A DNA stretch of 36,029 nucleotides from contig JAGGUN010000052.1 in assembly GCA_021158465.1 (NCBI GenBank), forward strand, positions 66,160-102,188, given 5' to 3'. The notes beneath the pieces are model-generated. The model made no database searches, was not told where the DNA came from, and saw only the letters and a list, made by a program, of their open reading frames with translations. Below, piece by piece: positions 9,686 through 18,302 of the stretch. The translations under genes and the position numbers were made by a program. This DNA comes from a bacterium (lineage in GTDB: Bacteria > UBP14 > UBA6098 > 4484-93). Position 1 is the stretch's first letter. Each line of letters begins with the position of its first letter.

Positions 9686-10189
9686 ATGCCGATTATAAGC
9701 TTCGGTGGGAAAACACCTGTGATAGAAAAAGGGGCTTTTGTCGCAGAAAATGCAACACTCATCGGCGATGTCGTCGTACGAAAGGGTGCCAGCATCTGGT
9801 TTGGTGCCGTTCTGAGAGGAGACATAAATAGGATCGAAATTGGTGAATACACCAGCATCCAAGATAACTCCGTTCTGCATGTGGACTATGAGAAGCCAGT
9901 CATAGTAGGAAACTATGTCACCGTTGGACACAACGCTATTCTGCACGGATGCACCATAGAGGATTTCTGCCTCGTCGGAATGGGCGCTGTTGTACTCGAT
10001 GGGGCAAGGGTAAAGAGAGGCTCCGTAGTTGCAGCAGGAGCAGTCGTTAGAGAACATTCAACCGTTCCACAACTTACACTCGTCGCTGGCATCCCCGCAG
10101 CGGAAAAGAAGAGATTCGATGAGAATATAATAGAACACCTAAGGCAACATGCAGAGGAATATGCCAAGCTGGCTAAGAAATACATGTAG
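9686..10189 (+). CDS. gamma-carbonic-anhydrase-like hexapeptide-repeat protein
   Basis: 167-aa left-handed beta-helix protein, with repeated hexapeptides running from about residue 10 to 140 and a C-terminal helix. The three zinc-ligand histidines of gamma-carbonic anhydrases are present: H65, H82 and H87 (in VLHVD and VGHNAILHGC). These trimeric proteins bind a metal at subunit interfaces. Many members (YrdA, PaaY, CaiE-like) show weak or no carbonic anhydrase activity, or act as thioesterases, so the reaction is not certain. A good ribosome binding site (AAGGGAGAAG) precedes the ATG. The end overlaps the next gene by 41 bases. Confidence 0.9.
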   Translation: MPIISFGGKTPVIEKGAFVAENATLIGDVVVRKGASIWFGAVLRGDINRIEIGEYTSIQDNSVLHVDYEKPVIVGNYVTVGHNAILHGCTIEDFCLVGMGAVVLDGARVKRGSVVAAGAVVREHSTVPQLTLVAGIPAAEKKRFDENIIEHLRQHAEEYAKLAKKYM

Positions 10190-11954
10190 TGTTACCCTTC
10201 TTTTCCTGACAGTTGCATCCGCCCTTGCTGCTGACACGGACAAAACGCGCTTCGAGTCCGCTTTGGCTCTCTACAGGAGAGGTTCATATGGTGAGGCTCA
10301 AGCAGCGTTCAAGTCCATTTCAAAAAGCATCTCATCTCCGTACACCCATAAGGCAACCTTTCTCTACGCATATATAGCGTACAAAACCGAAAACTATCCA
10401 GAGGCTCTCCGCTGGTTCGAGGATTTCGTCTCATCCGGAAAGGAGCCAGAATACCTTCCATACGCTCACTTCTTCCTCGGAAACTTGTATTTCTTCCGAA
10501 AGGAATATCCAAGAGCAGCAATAGAGTATGGGCTCGCCTACTCACTAACCGACAAGCCTACCCTCTGCTCAGCCGCGAAGACAGCACTCGAGAGAATCCT
10601 GTGGGGGTATTTAACACTGCGCCAGCTACAAACACTCTCGCGACAGCCACTCAGCAAATTCTGTGAGGAGGAGGTTGCATACTTTCTCACCAAGCGCTAC
10701 AGACATGCAAACAAGAAGGCAAAGGCTTTAGGAGAGGCAAAATCATACCTTGCCCACTTCCCTCGAGGCGCTCATAGGGAAAAGGTGGAACAGCTTGCCA
10801 AGGAGCTCGAAGAGGAGCTCAAGCAGAACATAGTCATAGGTGTGCTCGTGCCGACATCAGGAAAGTATAAACCATACGGCAAGAAAATCCTGAAAGGCGT
10901 AAAGCTCGCCGCCAAGGAAGCAAAAAGAAAATGGGGGCTGAATATACTCCTCTCCGTTAAGGATACCAAAGGTGATCCGCTCATCGCTGCAGACGCCGCC
11001 CGCGAGCTAATCTCCGAGGATATGCCGATAGGCATCGTGGGACCACTAAGGAGCGAATGCGCTGTGGCTGTGGCAGCCTTCGCACAGGCAGAGAAGGTAC
11101 CGCTTATAATACCAACCGCCACCAGAGACGGGCTGGCAAGCATCGGAGAATACATCTTCCAGCTGGCGACAAGCCCGGAAATAGGCGGAAGAAATATCGC
11201 ATTGTTTGCTGTCGATTCCCTCAAGCTCAAACGGTTCGTTGCAATCGGACCAGACGACATCTGCGGAATGGGGATACTCGATATATTCGAGAAAACCGTG
11301 ACCTCACACGGCGGAGAAATTGTCGCCAAGGAGACATTCTCCGAGGGCGAAATAGACCTGAAACCGCAGTTTATGCGACTGAGAGAGCCGTTTATGCCGG
11401 AACTAAAGAGATTGCTTACAAAGGTCGATTCCACAGATACCATCTTCCACAAGAAAAACGGCAAACTGAAGGAAGAGGAAGAATGGCCCATCTTCGTCGA
11501 TGGAATATTCGCGCCAGTGTATTCCGACCAGATACAGACCGTGCTACCAACAATAGCAGCCTTCCACATGAACGGAACCGTTATCGGGGCGAACGGATGG
11601 CAAGAAGAAGATGTACTCGAATATGCCGCAGGATACCACGACTCGCTCTACTTTATTCCACATGACTTCTTCGTCGACGCTGACAATCCAAAATGGAAAA
11701 GCTTCAAGAAGGGCTACGAGAAACTATACAACGAAGAGGCAGACAAAATAGCAAGCCAGGGATACGACGCTCTATCCATAATCGCGGACGGAATCCATAA
11801 AGGAGCTGTCTCTCACCTACTCATTGTGGACTATATCTCCGGGCTCCGTGAATACAACGGCGCATCAGGGAAGATCCTGTTCAATCGCTACGGCGCAAAC
11901 GAATATACCCCTATACTCAAACTAGACGCAGGAAAGATCATCAAGGTGAAATAG
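10149..11954 (+). CDS. exported TPR protein fused to a periplasmic-binding-protein domain
   Basis: About 601 aa. A signal peptide (hydrophobic VTLLFLTVASALAA) is followed by tetratricopeptide-like repeats (about 35-130 and on to 220) and then, from about residue 227 (NIVIGVLVPTSGKY), a type 1 periplasmic-binding domain of the branched-chain amino-acid (LivJ) class with the GIVGPLRSECAVAVA signature. The domain order resembles LpoA, the outer-membrane activator of penicillin-binding protein 1A, but LpoA is a lipoprotein and no lipobox is seen here. No ABC transporter is nearby. The start may be 10149 or 10161; both have only weak ribosome binding sites. Confidence 0.85.
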   Translation: MQRNMPSWLRNTCSVTLLFLTVASALAADTDKTRFESALALYRRGSYGEAQAAFKSISKSISSPYTHKATFLYAYIAYKTENYPEALRWFEDFVSSGKEPEYLPYAHFFLGNLYFFRKEYPRAAIEYGLAYSLTDKPTLCSAAKTALERILWGYLTLRQLQTLSRQPLSKFCEEEVAYFLTKRYRHANKKAKALGEAKSYLAHFPRGAHREKVEQLAKELEEELKQNIVIGVLVPTSGKYKPYGKKILKGVKLAAKEAKRKWGLNILLSVKDTKGDPLIAADAARELISEDMPIGIVGPLRSECAVAVAAFAQAEKVPLIIPTATRDGLASIGEYIFQLATSPEIGGRNIALFAVDSLKLKRFVAIGPDDICGMGILDIFEKTVTSHGGEIVAKETFSEGEIDLKPQFMRLREPFMPELKRLLTKVDSTDTIFHKKNGKLKEEEEWPIFVDGIFAPVYSDQIQTVLPTIAAFHMNGTVIGANGWQEEDVLEYAAGYHDSLYFIPHDFFVDADNPKWKSFKKGYEKLYNEEADKIASQGYDALSIIADGIHKGAVSHLLIVDYISGLREYNGASGKILFNRYGANEYTPILKLDAGKIIKVK

Positions 11955-11963
11955 AAGAGAAAG

Positions 11964-12167
11964 ATGAAAAAAGAGAATGACGCTATAACCGTTATTATGG
12001 ATGGGAAAAAGGTCAAGATAACCTACAAGCAGCTTGTCCTAACAAACAACTTAACGCTACAGGCACTCATAACGCTCCTGGTGAAAAAGGGGATTGTATC
12101 CCCTGAGGAACTCTTAACAGAACTACAATCAAAGGAGAAGGAAAGATTAAAAGAACCAGAAGATTGA
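11964..12167 (+). CDS. small conserved-looking hypothetical protein, 67 aa
   Basis: Not recognised. A 67-aa protein with an N-terminal half of alternating charged and hydrophobic residues (ITVIMDGKKVKITYK) followed by a helix and the segment LVKKGIVSPEELLTELQ. That segment resembles the short helix-turn found in many small proteins of otherwise unrelated kind. The tail is Lys/Glu-rich. The purine-rich stretch GAAGAGAAAG precedes the ATG. It lies 9 bases after the previous gene and 4 bases before the next. Codon use and tight spacing argue that it is real. Confidence 0.65.
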   Translation: MKKENDAITVIMDGKKVKITYKQLVLTNNLTLQALITLLVKKGIVSPEELLTELQSKEKERLKEPED

Positions 12168-12171
12168 GAGG

Positions 12172-12582
12172 ATGGAAAAGGAATCTATCGAGTGGGTATT
12201 CTTCCCGATAAAGGAAAGACCTGAAAAGGGTGTAATAGGGGTTCTTATCCTTCTGTTTGTCTTCTTCTTCTCCACCTGGTATATGGAAAACATCGCTTTT
12301 GGGGGAATATTTAGCCTTGTTGCATTCCTCTCACTTTTGAACCTATTCTTCCCAACAAGGTTCACCTTAACAAAGGACGGGGTGAAGAAAAGGCTTATCG
12401 GGATAGTGCAGTTCAAAGAATGGAAGCATTTCAAATCATTCTACCCAGACAAGAACGGTGTACTCTTGAGCCCATTCAAATCGACCTCCTGGCTCGAGAA
12501 TTTCCGAGGGATGTACCTTAACTTCTCCGGAAATAGAGAAGAAGTGATTGAGTTCGTCAAAGCACATATAAAGGAAGATTGA
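12172..12582 (+). CDS. small membrane protein of unknown function, 136 aa
   Basis: Not recognised. Two hydrophobic helices (about 21-38 and 42-60) are followed by a soluble C-terminal domain rich in beta-strand pattern (RFTLTKDGVKKRLIG, then FKEWKHFKSFY). This two-helix hairpin plus beta domain resembles bacterial PH-like (YcxB/YdbT-type) membrane proteins; that is a fold guess only. It lies between two other small unknown genes ahead of the GlmL-family gene and is spaced like an operon member. Confidence 0.65.
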   Translation: MEKESIEWVFFPIKERPEKGVIGVLILLFVFFFSTWYMENIAFGGIFSLVAFLSLLNLFFPTRFTLTKDGVKKRLIGIVQFKEWKHFKSFYPDKNGVLLSPFKSTSWLENFRGMYLNFSGNREEVIEFVKAHIKED

Positions 12583-12583
12583 T

Positions 12584-12967
12584 ATGTTCCCATACTACCA
12601 CCGTTTCAACGAAGAGGATTGGAAGCGTGAGATGACCGATGAGCTTGTTCCCGAGGAGCTTGGCGTCCTAAGGAAGATAGCAAAGAAGGTTGTCGAGTGG
12701 AAGATGACCGTGCCTGCGATACTTATGCTTGAGATGTCAAGACCAGTCAACTTCGTGTCGAGTCAACTCCTACTCTTCCTTGAACCATATGTCCAGCTGT
12801 TCCTAACGGGTAAGGATTTCGCCCTCTTCCGAAGCGCACTCTCAAAAAGAGAATCGATAGAAAAATTGCTTGAATTTATCGAAGAAGAGGATAATATAAA
12901 GAAGGTCGAAGAGGAGAAAAGAAAGAAACGGGGGAAAAGATGCCAGTCAGAAAACCAGAAGATATAA
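12584..12967 (+). CDS. hypothetical helical protein, 127 aa
   Basis: Not recognised. A mostly helical cytosolic protein. The centre (AILMLEMSRPVNFVSSQLLLFLEPYVQLF) contains a conserved-looking amphipathic region, and the C-terminal third (IEKLLEFIEEEDNIKKVEEEKRKKR read in parts) is a highly charged helix, possibly a coiled coil. It starts one base after the previous stop and overlaps the GlmL-family gene by 28 bases, suggesting a functional link to that ATPase. Confidence 0.68.
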   Translation: MFPYYHRFNEEDWKREMTDELVPEELGVLRKIAKKVVEWKMTVPAILMLEMSRPVNFVSSQLLLFLEPYVQLFLTGKDFALFRSALSKRESIEKLLEFIEEEDNIKKVEEEKRKKRGKRCQSENQKI

Positions 12968-14766
12968 GGGTTATTGTGGCAACAGATTGCGGAAGCACAA
13001 CTACCAAGGCAATCCTCATAGAAGAACACGAGGGTGAGTACAGGCTCATCGTTCGAGGGGAAGCACCAACAACAGTCGAGGCACCGTTCGAGGATGTAAC
13101 AATGGGTGTTCTGAACGCCATCTCTGAGGTAACCGATCTGACAGGACGGAAGCTCATAGACGAAAGCGGGCAGATTATCCGCCCAGCAAGAAACGAGAAA
13201 GAAGGAACAGACATCTATGTTTCCACCTCGTCAGCAGGCGGCGGGCTCCAGATGATGGTGGCAGGTGTTGTCAGAACAATGACAGCAGAATCCGCCGAAA
13301 GGGCAGCCCTCGGCGCCGGCGCCATCGTCATGGATGTTATAGCATCAAACGATAAGAGGCTACCACACGAGCAGATAGAACGGATAAGACGACTCCGCCC
13401 CGATATGATCCTACTATCCGGCGGGGTAGACGGCGGAACAACAACCCACGTAGCCGAACTCGCAGAGATCATCGCAGCCGCCGACCCAAAACCACGACTC
13501 GGGCATAGCTATAAACTCCCTGTGATATACGCAGGAAATAAGGACGCAAGGGAGATCGTTAAAAATACCCTAAGGGATAAGGTCGAGTTGTCCATCGAGG
13601 AAAATATAAGACCTGTGCTCGAAAAGGAAAACCTTGGACCCGCGAGAGAGAAGATACACGAGCTCTTTATGGAGCATGTTATGGCACAGGCGCCAGGCTA
13701 TCCCAAACTTATGAGCTGGACAGATGCACCGATTATGCCAACACCAGGAGCGGTAGGGAAGATAATGAAAACGATCGCTGACCTCGAACATATCGAGATA
13801 GTCGGCGTCGATATCGGCGGTGCAACAACCGACATATTCAGCGTCTTCCAAGGGGTATTCAATCGAACCGTGTCTGCAAACCTTGGAATGAGCTACTCTA
13901 TATCCAATGTCTTCAAGGCAGCTGGACTCGCCAATGTCCAGAGATGGATACCGTTCCATCTGGATGAGCGTGAGGTGCGAAACCGCATCAAGAACAAGAT
14001 GATACGCCCCACAACCATCCCCCAAACCTTAAATGACCTTGTCTTCGAGCAGGCAGTGGCAAGAGAGGCTCTTAGACTTGCATTTATCCAGCATAAGTCG
14101 TTCGCAACAAGGCTCAAAGGTGTGCAGACAGCACGAACAATATCCGAGGCGTTTGAGCAGGAACAGGCAGAAACCATCGTCAATATGATGACGCTCGATA
14201 TGCTCATAGGCTCAGGTGGAGTACTCTCACACGCACCAAGAAGAGCTCAAGCCGCTCTCATGCTCATCGACAGCTTCCAGCCCGAGGGGATAACACGACT
14301 CGCAGTCGACTCCATATTTATGATGCCACAGCTCGGTGTGCTCTCCGTTGTCCACCCGAAAGCAGCAACGGAGGTATTCGAAAAGGATTGCTTGATACAC
14401 CTTGGCACCTGCATCGCCCCAGCAGGACAAACAAACAGAGAGAAACCTATCCTTACCTACCGGTTCGAACTCCCCGACGGAAGGGTAGAGGAAGGAGAAC
14501 TGCTCTATGGTGAGATGAAGAAGTTCACACTTGCTGTCGGCGAGAAGGCAAAAGCAAAACTAAAACCAGCAAGAGGGTTCGACCTCGGGCAAGGAAAAGG
14601 AGAAGAAGTCAACTGCGAGGTATCAGGTGGCGTGGTCGGTCTAATCCTTGACGGTAGAGGAAGACCGCTCCTCCTACCCGAAGACAAGGATGAAAGAGTA
14701 CAAAAACTCGTCGAATGGTACCGGGCAATTGATATATACCCCGAAAAAGTCTATAGGATGAAATAA
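12940..14766 (+). CDS. GlmL/MutL-family ASKHA ATPase
   Basis: 608 aa. It carries the actin-like (ASKHA) phosphate motifs: VATDCGSTTTKAILI at the N-terminus, STSSAGGGLQMMV, ILLSGGVDGGTTTH and VGVDIGGATTDIFSV. This pattern is that of the GlmL family, named from the gene between the two subunits of clostridial glutamate mutase and thought to be a chaperone or reactivase for B12-dependent mutases. No cobalamin-dependent mutase is in this window. The family is also found without one. Two small genes lie directly upstream with overlaps. dnaX follows 1 base after its stop, so it shares a transcript with DNA-replication genes. Confidence 0.85.
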   Translation: MPVRKPEDIRVIVATDCGSTTTKAILIEEHEGEYRLIVRGEAPTTVEAPFEDVTMGVLNAISEVTDLTGRKLIDESGQIIRPARNEKEGTDIYVSTSSAGGGLQMMVAGVVRTMTAESAERAALGAGAIVMDVIASNDKRLPHEQIERIRRLRPDMILLSGGVDGGTTTHVAELAEIIAAADPKPRLGHSYKLPVIYAGNKDAREIVKNTLRDKVELSIEENIRPVLEKENLGPAREKIHELFMEHVMAQAPGYPKLMSWTDAPIMPTPGAVGKIMKTIADLEHIEIVGVDIGGATTDIFSVFQGVFNRTVSANLGMSYSISNVFKAAGLANVQRWIPFHLDEREVRNRIKNKMIRPTTIPQTLNDLVFEQAVAREALRLAFIQHKSFATRLKGVQTARTISEAFEQEQAETIVNMMTLDMLIGSGGVLSHAPRRAQAALMLIDSFQPEGITRLAVDSIFMMPQLGVLSVVHPKAATEVFEKDCLIHLGTCIAPAGQTNREKPILTYRFELPDGRVEEGELLYGEMKKFTLAVGEKAKAKLKPARGFDLGQGKGEEVNCEVSGGVVGLILDGRGRPLLLPEDKDERVQKLVEWYRAIDIYPEKVYRMK

Positions 14767-14767
14767 A

Positions 14768-16249
14768 ATGTCATACCTCGTCCTCGCAAGAAAATGGAGA
14801 CCACAAAGGTTCGAGGAAGTCGTTGGACAGAAGCACATAACACAAACGCTCACAAACGCCATCCTCAAGAACCGGGTTGCCCATGCATACCTGTTTGCAG
14901 GTCCAAGAGGTGTCGGAAAGACAACAACAGCCAGGATCCTCGCTAAAGCATTAAACTGTGAAGAGGGACCAACCCCTACACCATGCAACAGATGCATCCC
15001 CTGCCGCGAGATTACGGAATCGAGAAGCCCTGATGTTATAGAAATCGATGGAGCAAGCAATCGAGGAATAGACGATGTTAAAGCGCTCCGCGAGAGGGTC
15101 CAATATGCACCACAGGGACGCTTTCGAATCTTCATCATCGATGAGGTGCATATGCTCACCAGAGAAGCGTTCAACGCACTCCTAAAAACACTCGAGGAAC
15201 CACCAGATAATGTTGTCTTCATCTTCGCAACAACAGAACCACACAAACTCCCTCCAACTATCCTATCAAGATGCCAGAGGTTCGATTTCAAAAGGCTACC
15301 TATGAAGCTTGTAAAGGAAAAGATCACGAATATCGCCGAAAATGAAGGGAAACCGCTGTCCGAGAAGGCAGCTATCACTATTGCCAAGCACGCCAACGGA
15401 GGAATGAGAGATGCCCTCTCCGCCCTCGACCAGATACTCGCATATTCAAAAGAAAAGACCATCACAGAGGAAGATGTATTCAATGTTATAGGTATCCTAC
15501 CACAGGAAATATATCTCAAACTCATCGAACATATATTCCTCAAACGGACAAAAGAGGCAATATCCCTTCTCAAAGAGACCATCCTCCGCGGCGCCGACCC
15601 AAAAGAGATAGCCAGAGGCTTATTAGACGAGATGAGAAATATCCTCCTCGCCAAGCTCAATGTCGATATCTCCGAAGAGATTGCAGAGGAACTTATTCCA
15701 AAGGTAAAAGAGCTCGCAGGAAAGAAAAACTTAGAAGACCTCTACCGTGCCTTCAACATACTGCTCTCATCAAACCAGAAGATGAAATACTCCCCTAACC
15801 CCATGTATGTTCTCGAGGAGGAGATGGTAAAGCTCTCAAGACTGGAATCGGTCGTACTAATAGAGGATCTCATAAAGGGAGTCAAGGCACCCGAATGGGT
15901 CGAACCCCCCGCACCGAAAGATGAAGAGATATCGGAGGTGGATAGGTTTCTTAGACTCCTGAAGGAAAAAGACAGCCAGGCATGGGGAATCATTAGGCAA
16001 GCAAGGATCTTAGCGAAAAAGGAACAGATAAGTATCGAATTCTCGGAGAGGGACAAAGCCAACCTTAACTACATCCAGAAAACCCCCGAACACCAACAGG
16101 CAATCAACTATGCAAAGAACCAGATATTCGGTGAAAAAATTCCTCTGAAGTATACCATAAAACAGGAGAAGGAAAACAGAGTGGAGACCATCCCAGAATC
16201 CGTCCAGAAGATAGCACTAATGTTCAAAGCAAAGAGGTTCAACGGATGA
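14768..16249 (+). CDS. dnaX: DNA polymerase III subunit gamma/tau
   Basis: Clamp-loader ATPase; 493 aa. The N-terminal signature LARKWRPQRFEEVVGQ is intact. Walker A GPRGVGKT is at 45-52, the zinc ligands are C64, C73, C76 and C79, Walker B is DEVHML, and the sensor 1 and SRC (LSRCQRFDF) motifs follow. The C-terminal region after about 370 is shorter than E. coli tau, so the protein is nearer a single gamma-like form. I saw no E. coli-like slippery heptamer plus hairpin. It is followed by ybaB (4-base overlap) and recR in the classic dnaX-ybaB-recR order. Confidence 0.96.
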   Translation: MSYLVLARKWRPQRFEEVVGQKHITQTLTNAILKNRVAHAYLFAGPRGVGKTTTARILAKALNCEEGPTPTPCNRCIPCREITESRSPDVIEIDGASNRGIDDVKALRERVQYAPQGRFRIFIIDEVHMLTREAFNALLKTLEEPPDNVVFIFATTEPHKLPPTILSRCQRFDFKRLPMKLVKEKITNIAENEGKPLSEKAAITIAKHANGGMRDALSALDQILAYSKEKTITEEDVFNVIGILPQEIYLKLIEHIFLKRTKEAISLLKETILRGADPKEIARGLLDEMRNILLAKLNVDISEEIAEELIPKVKELAGKKNLEDLYRAFNILLSSNQKMKYSPNPMYVLEEEMVKLSRLESVVLIEDLIKGVKAPEWVEPPAPKDEEISEVDRFLRLLKEKDSQAWGIIRQARILAKKEQISIEFSERDKANLNYIQKTPEHQQAINYAKNQIFGEKIPLKYTIKQEKENRVETIPESVQKIALMFKAKRFNG

Positions 16250-16563
16250 AGATTACCGAACTTATGAAGGCTCTCTCTGGAATGAAACAAAAACTTGAGG
16301 AACTCCAGGAAAAGCTGGCGGATATTACTGTCAAAGGGACATCCGGCGGAGGTGTTGTGAAGGTGACCGCCAACTGCAAACAGGAGCTACTCGATATAAA
16401 GCTCGATCCGTCACTCTTCGACCCACCAGACAGGGAACTCATAGAAGACCTTGTGATCGCAGCAGTGAACGATGCAATAAAAAAGAGTACAGAAAAAGCT
16501 GCAGAACAGTTCTCGAGTGTACTCGGCGGGATCGACCCATCAATCCTGAAAGGGCTACTATGA
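16246..16563 (+). CDS. YbaB/EbfC family nucleoid-associated protein
   Basis: Small DNA-binding dimer, 105 aa. It has the N-terminal helix rich in Lys/Glu (GMKQKLEELQEKLAD) and the family motif GTSGGGVVKVTANCKQELLDIKLDPSL, visible as contiguous pieces. The C-terminal helix includes DLVIAAVNDAIKKS. It binds DNA and coats the nucleoid in E. coli and Borrelia. Position between dnaX and recR with overlaps on both sides is the standard arrangement. Confidence 0.94.
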   Translation: MKITELMKALSGMKQKLEELQEKLADITVKGTSGGGVVKVTANCKQELLDIKLDPSLFDPPDRELIEDLVIAAVNDAIKKSTEKAAEQFSSVLGGIDPSILKGLL

Positions 16564-17165
16564 GCGCTTATCCGAAGGTTGTCGAGGAGGCTATCGACCT
16601 CTTCCGAAGGTTCCCCGGCATCGGGACAAAAACGGCAAAAAGGCTCGTCCTTTTCCTCCTAAAACAGGACAAAACATTCGTCGAAACCTTCGCCAACAAG
16701 CTCACCGAGATGAAAGAAACAGTTCACCCCTGTCCCATCTGCTTCAACATAACGGATGAAAAGATCTGCCACATCTGTGCATCAGACACACGGGATAAGA
16801 CCAAGATATGCGTTGTAGAGGAAACAGGGGACCTCATCGCTATCGAAAGCACAGGAAAATACAATGGGGTCTACCATGTCCTGGGTGGCGTTATATCACC
16901 GATGAGAGGAGTCGAGCCGGGAGACCTCCATATCGACGAACTCCTCAACAGGATCACAAAAGCAGAACCAAGGATAGAGGAGATTATAATCGCCACCAAT
17001 CCCAATGTTGAGGGGGATACAACCGCACTCTATCTCGAGAACAAGCTAAAACCACTGGGAATCCTCATAACAAGGATAGCACGGGGACTCCCACAGGGTG
17101 GGGACCTAAAGTATGCCGACTCGAAAACCCTGGCAAAAGCAATAGAAAACAGAAGACCAGAGTAA
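16560..17165 (+). CDS. recR: recombination protein RecR
   Basis: Acts with RecF/RecO in loading RecA at gaps; 201 aa, normal. It contains a helix-hairpin-helix (RFPGIGTKTAKRL), a four-Cys zinc finger (C58, C61, C70, C73) and a Toprim domain starting ICVVEETGDLIAIE with HVLGGVISP. It starts 4 bases before the ybaB stop. The stop lies 6 bases from the stop of the convergent DUF362 gene, and no terminator is visible between them. Confidence 0.96.
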   Translation: MSAYPKVVEEAIDLFRRFPGIGTKTAKRLVLFLLKQDKTFVETFANKLTEMKETVHPCPICFNITDEKICHICASDTRDKTKICVVEETGDLIAIESTGKYNGVYHVLGGVISPMRGVEPGDLHIDELLNRITKAEPRIEEIIIATNPNVEGDTTALYLENKLKPLGILITRIARGLPQGGDLKYADSKTLAKAIENRRPE

Positions 17166-17171
17166 TACCCT

Positions 17172-18302
17172 TCAATTGGAGATAAGCCTGGCAAGCGGAC
17201 TCATCCTAAGCTCGATCGCATCCTCCGGACACATCTCATGACAGCATAGACAGAGAATGCACTTCTTGTAATCCCAGATCGGAACCTCCCTACCAGCTGA
17301 TATCGCGTTCACAGGACAAGCAGAGGCACACACAAGGCAGTTCTTGCACCTACCAACAACAGGAGTAGGTCTAACCCGAACAAGCGGTGCAAGAAGCCTC
17401 GGCAAAAAAGGGGGAATAAAACCGTAAAACGATGTCGATGGCTTTTTGAAGTTGTGGATGTAAGACCCGTCGAGGCTATCACCAACTATCTCAATCCTGT
17501 CGAGATCCGTTTCACCGAGCCCGAACCGCTTCGCCCACTTGTATGTGGGAACACGGGATTTCTTATAACCTGCTACAGTCAAGGCGACCGTATCAACCGC
17601 TACACCATCGGTCGATACAAAAAGCTTCCCATAACGGCGAAGTTCCCCTGAGGCAGGACCATTACCTTCCATTACTGTAACCGCATCCATCACAACGAGA
17701 TGCGGCTTGACAACCGAATAAAGAGCAGCCAACATCCTGCCAAACTCATCAGGGAGGGGAAACCTCTTATGCCCCTCCGTCTTGCCAAGACCAGGTATAA
17801 CACCATACATATTCTTGACCGCACCGGTGAAGGAGGCAAAAGAGTGGCTCTTAAACCTCGGAATATCCACTATGACATCGAAGTCGAAGACAGCGCTCGA
17901 TATGGAGAATCGAAAACCAAAAGCCTCCTTCACTCTGATACCAGATGTCTCAAAGTTGACAAGCTCAACACCCTTGCTTCTTGCAACATCGAGCATACCG
18001 GTATTCTTCCAGACCCTCTCAACCCCCCTGTATGCTGCTCCCGAACTGTCACCTATAGCAGGAATAGCACCATATTCACGGACAATGTCAATGAGTGCTG
18101 ACACAACAGCAGGATGCGTTGTTATCCCACGCTCCGGGGGCTTCGCAGAAAGCAGATTCGGCTTCAGAAGAACACGCTTGCCCCGGGAAATTATATCACC
18201 TACACCACCTATAAGTTCAATGCCCCTCTTAACAGCACCATAAACATCCGCATAGCTCGGCGAACTAACTATGGCAACCCGCACTACCTTAGCAGTTCCC
18301 AT
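17172..18302 (-). CDS. DUF362 protein with two 4Fe-4S clusters
   Basis: 376 aa. The N-terminal 300 residues form a DUF362 domain (LLKPNLLSAKPPERGITTHP, then DIPRFKSHSFASFTGAVKNMYG as separate blocks). A ferredoxin-like tail holds two CxxCxxCxxxCP cluster motifs (CKNCLVCASACP and CILCLCCHEMCP). Such proteins are common in anaerobes and their reaction is unknown, although an oxidoreductase role is likely. The start ATG has GAGG close upstream and overlaps the 218-aa gene by 19 bases. It is the last gene of the folD operon and ends against recR. Confidence 0.88.
   Translation of the reverse strand: MGTAKVVRVAIVSSPSYADVYGAVKRGIELIGGVGDIISRGKRVLLKPNLLSAKPPERGITTHPAVVSALIDIVREYGAIPAIGDSSGAAYRGVERVWKNTGMLDVARSKGVELVNFETSGIRVKEAFGFRFSISSAVFDFDVIVDIPRFKSHSFASFTGAVKNMYGVIPGLGKTEGHKRFPLPDEFGRMLAALYSVVKPHLVVMDAVTVMEGNGPASGELRRYGKLFVSTDGVAVDTVALTVAGYKKSRVPTYKWAKRFGLGETDLDRIEIVGDSLDGSYIHNFKKPSTSFYGFIPPFLPRLLAPLVRVRPTPVVGRCKNCLVCASACPVNAISAGREVPIWDYKKCILCLCCHEMCPEDAIELRMSPLARLISN

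Noticed and set aside
10772-11569. Long minus-strand frame opposite the TPR/binding-protein gene
   Set aside because: Same reasoning: serine-rich shadow of a clear plus-strand gene.
14674-15660. Long minus-strand frame opposite dnaX
   Set aside because: It is a shadow of the dnaX coding frame, low in complexity (Ser/Ile/Phe rich), with no ribosome binding site or known motifs.
17166-17171. Bidirectional terminator between recR and the DUF362 gene
   Set aside because: Only 6 bases separate the stops and no hairpin is visible in or around them.
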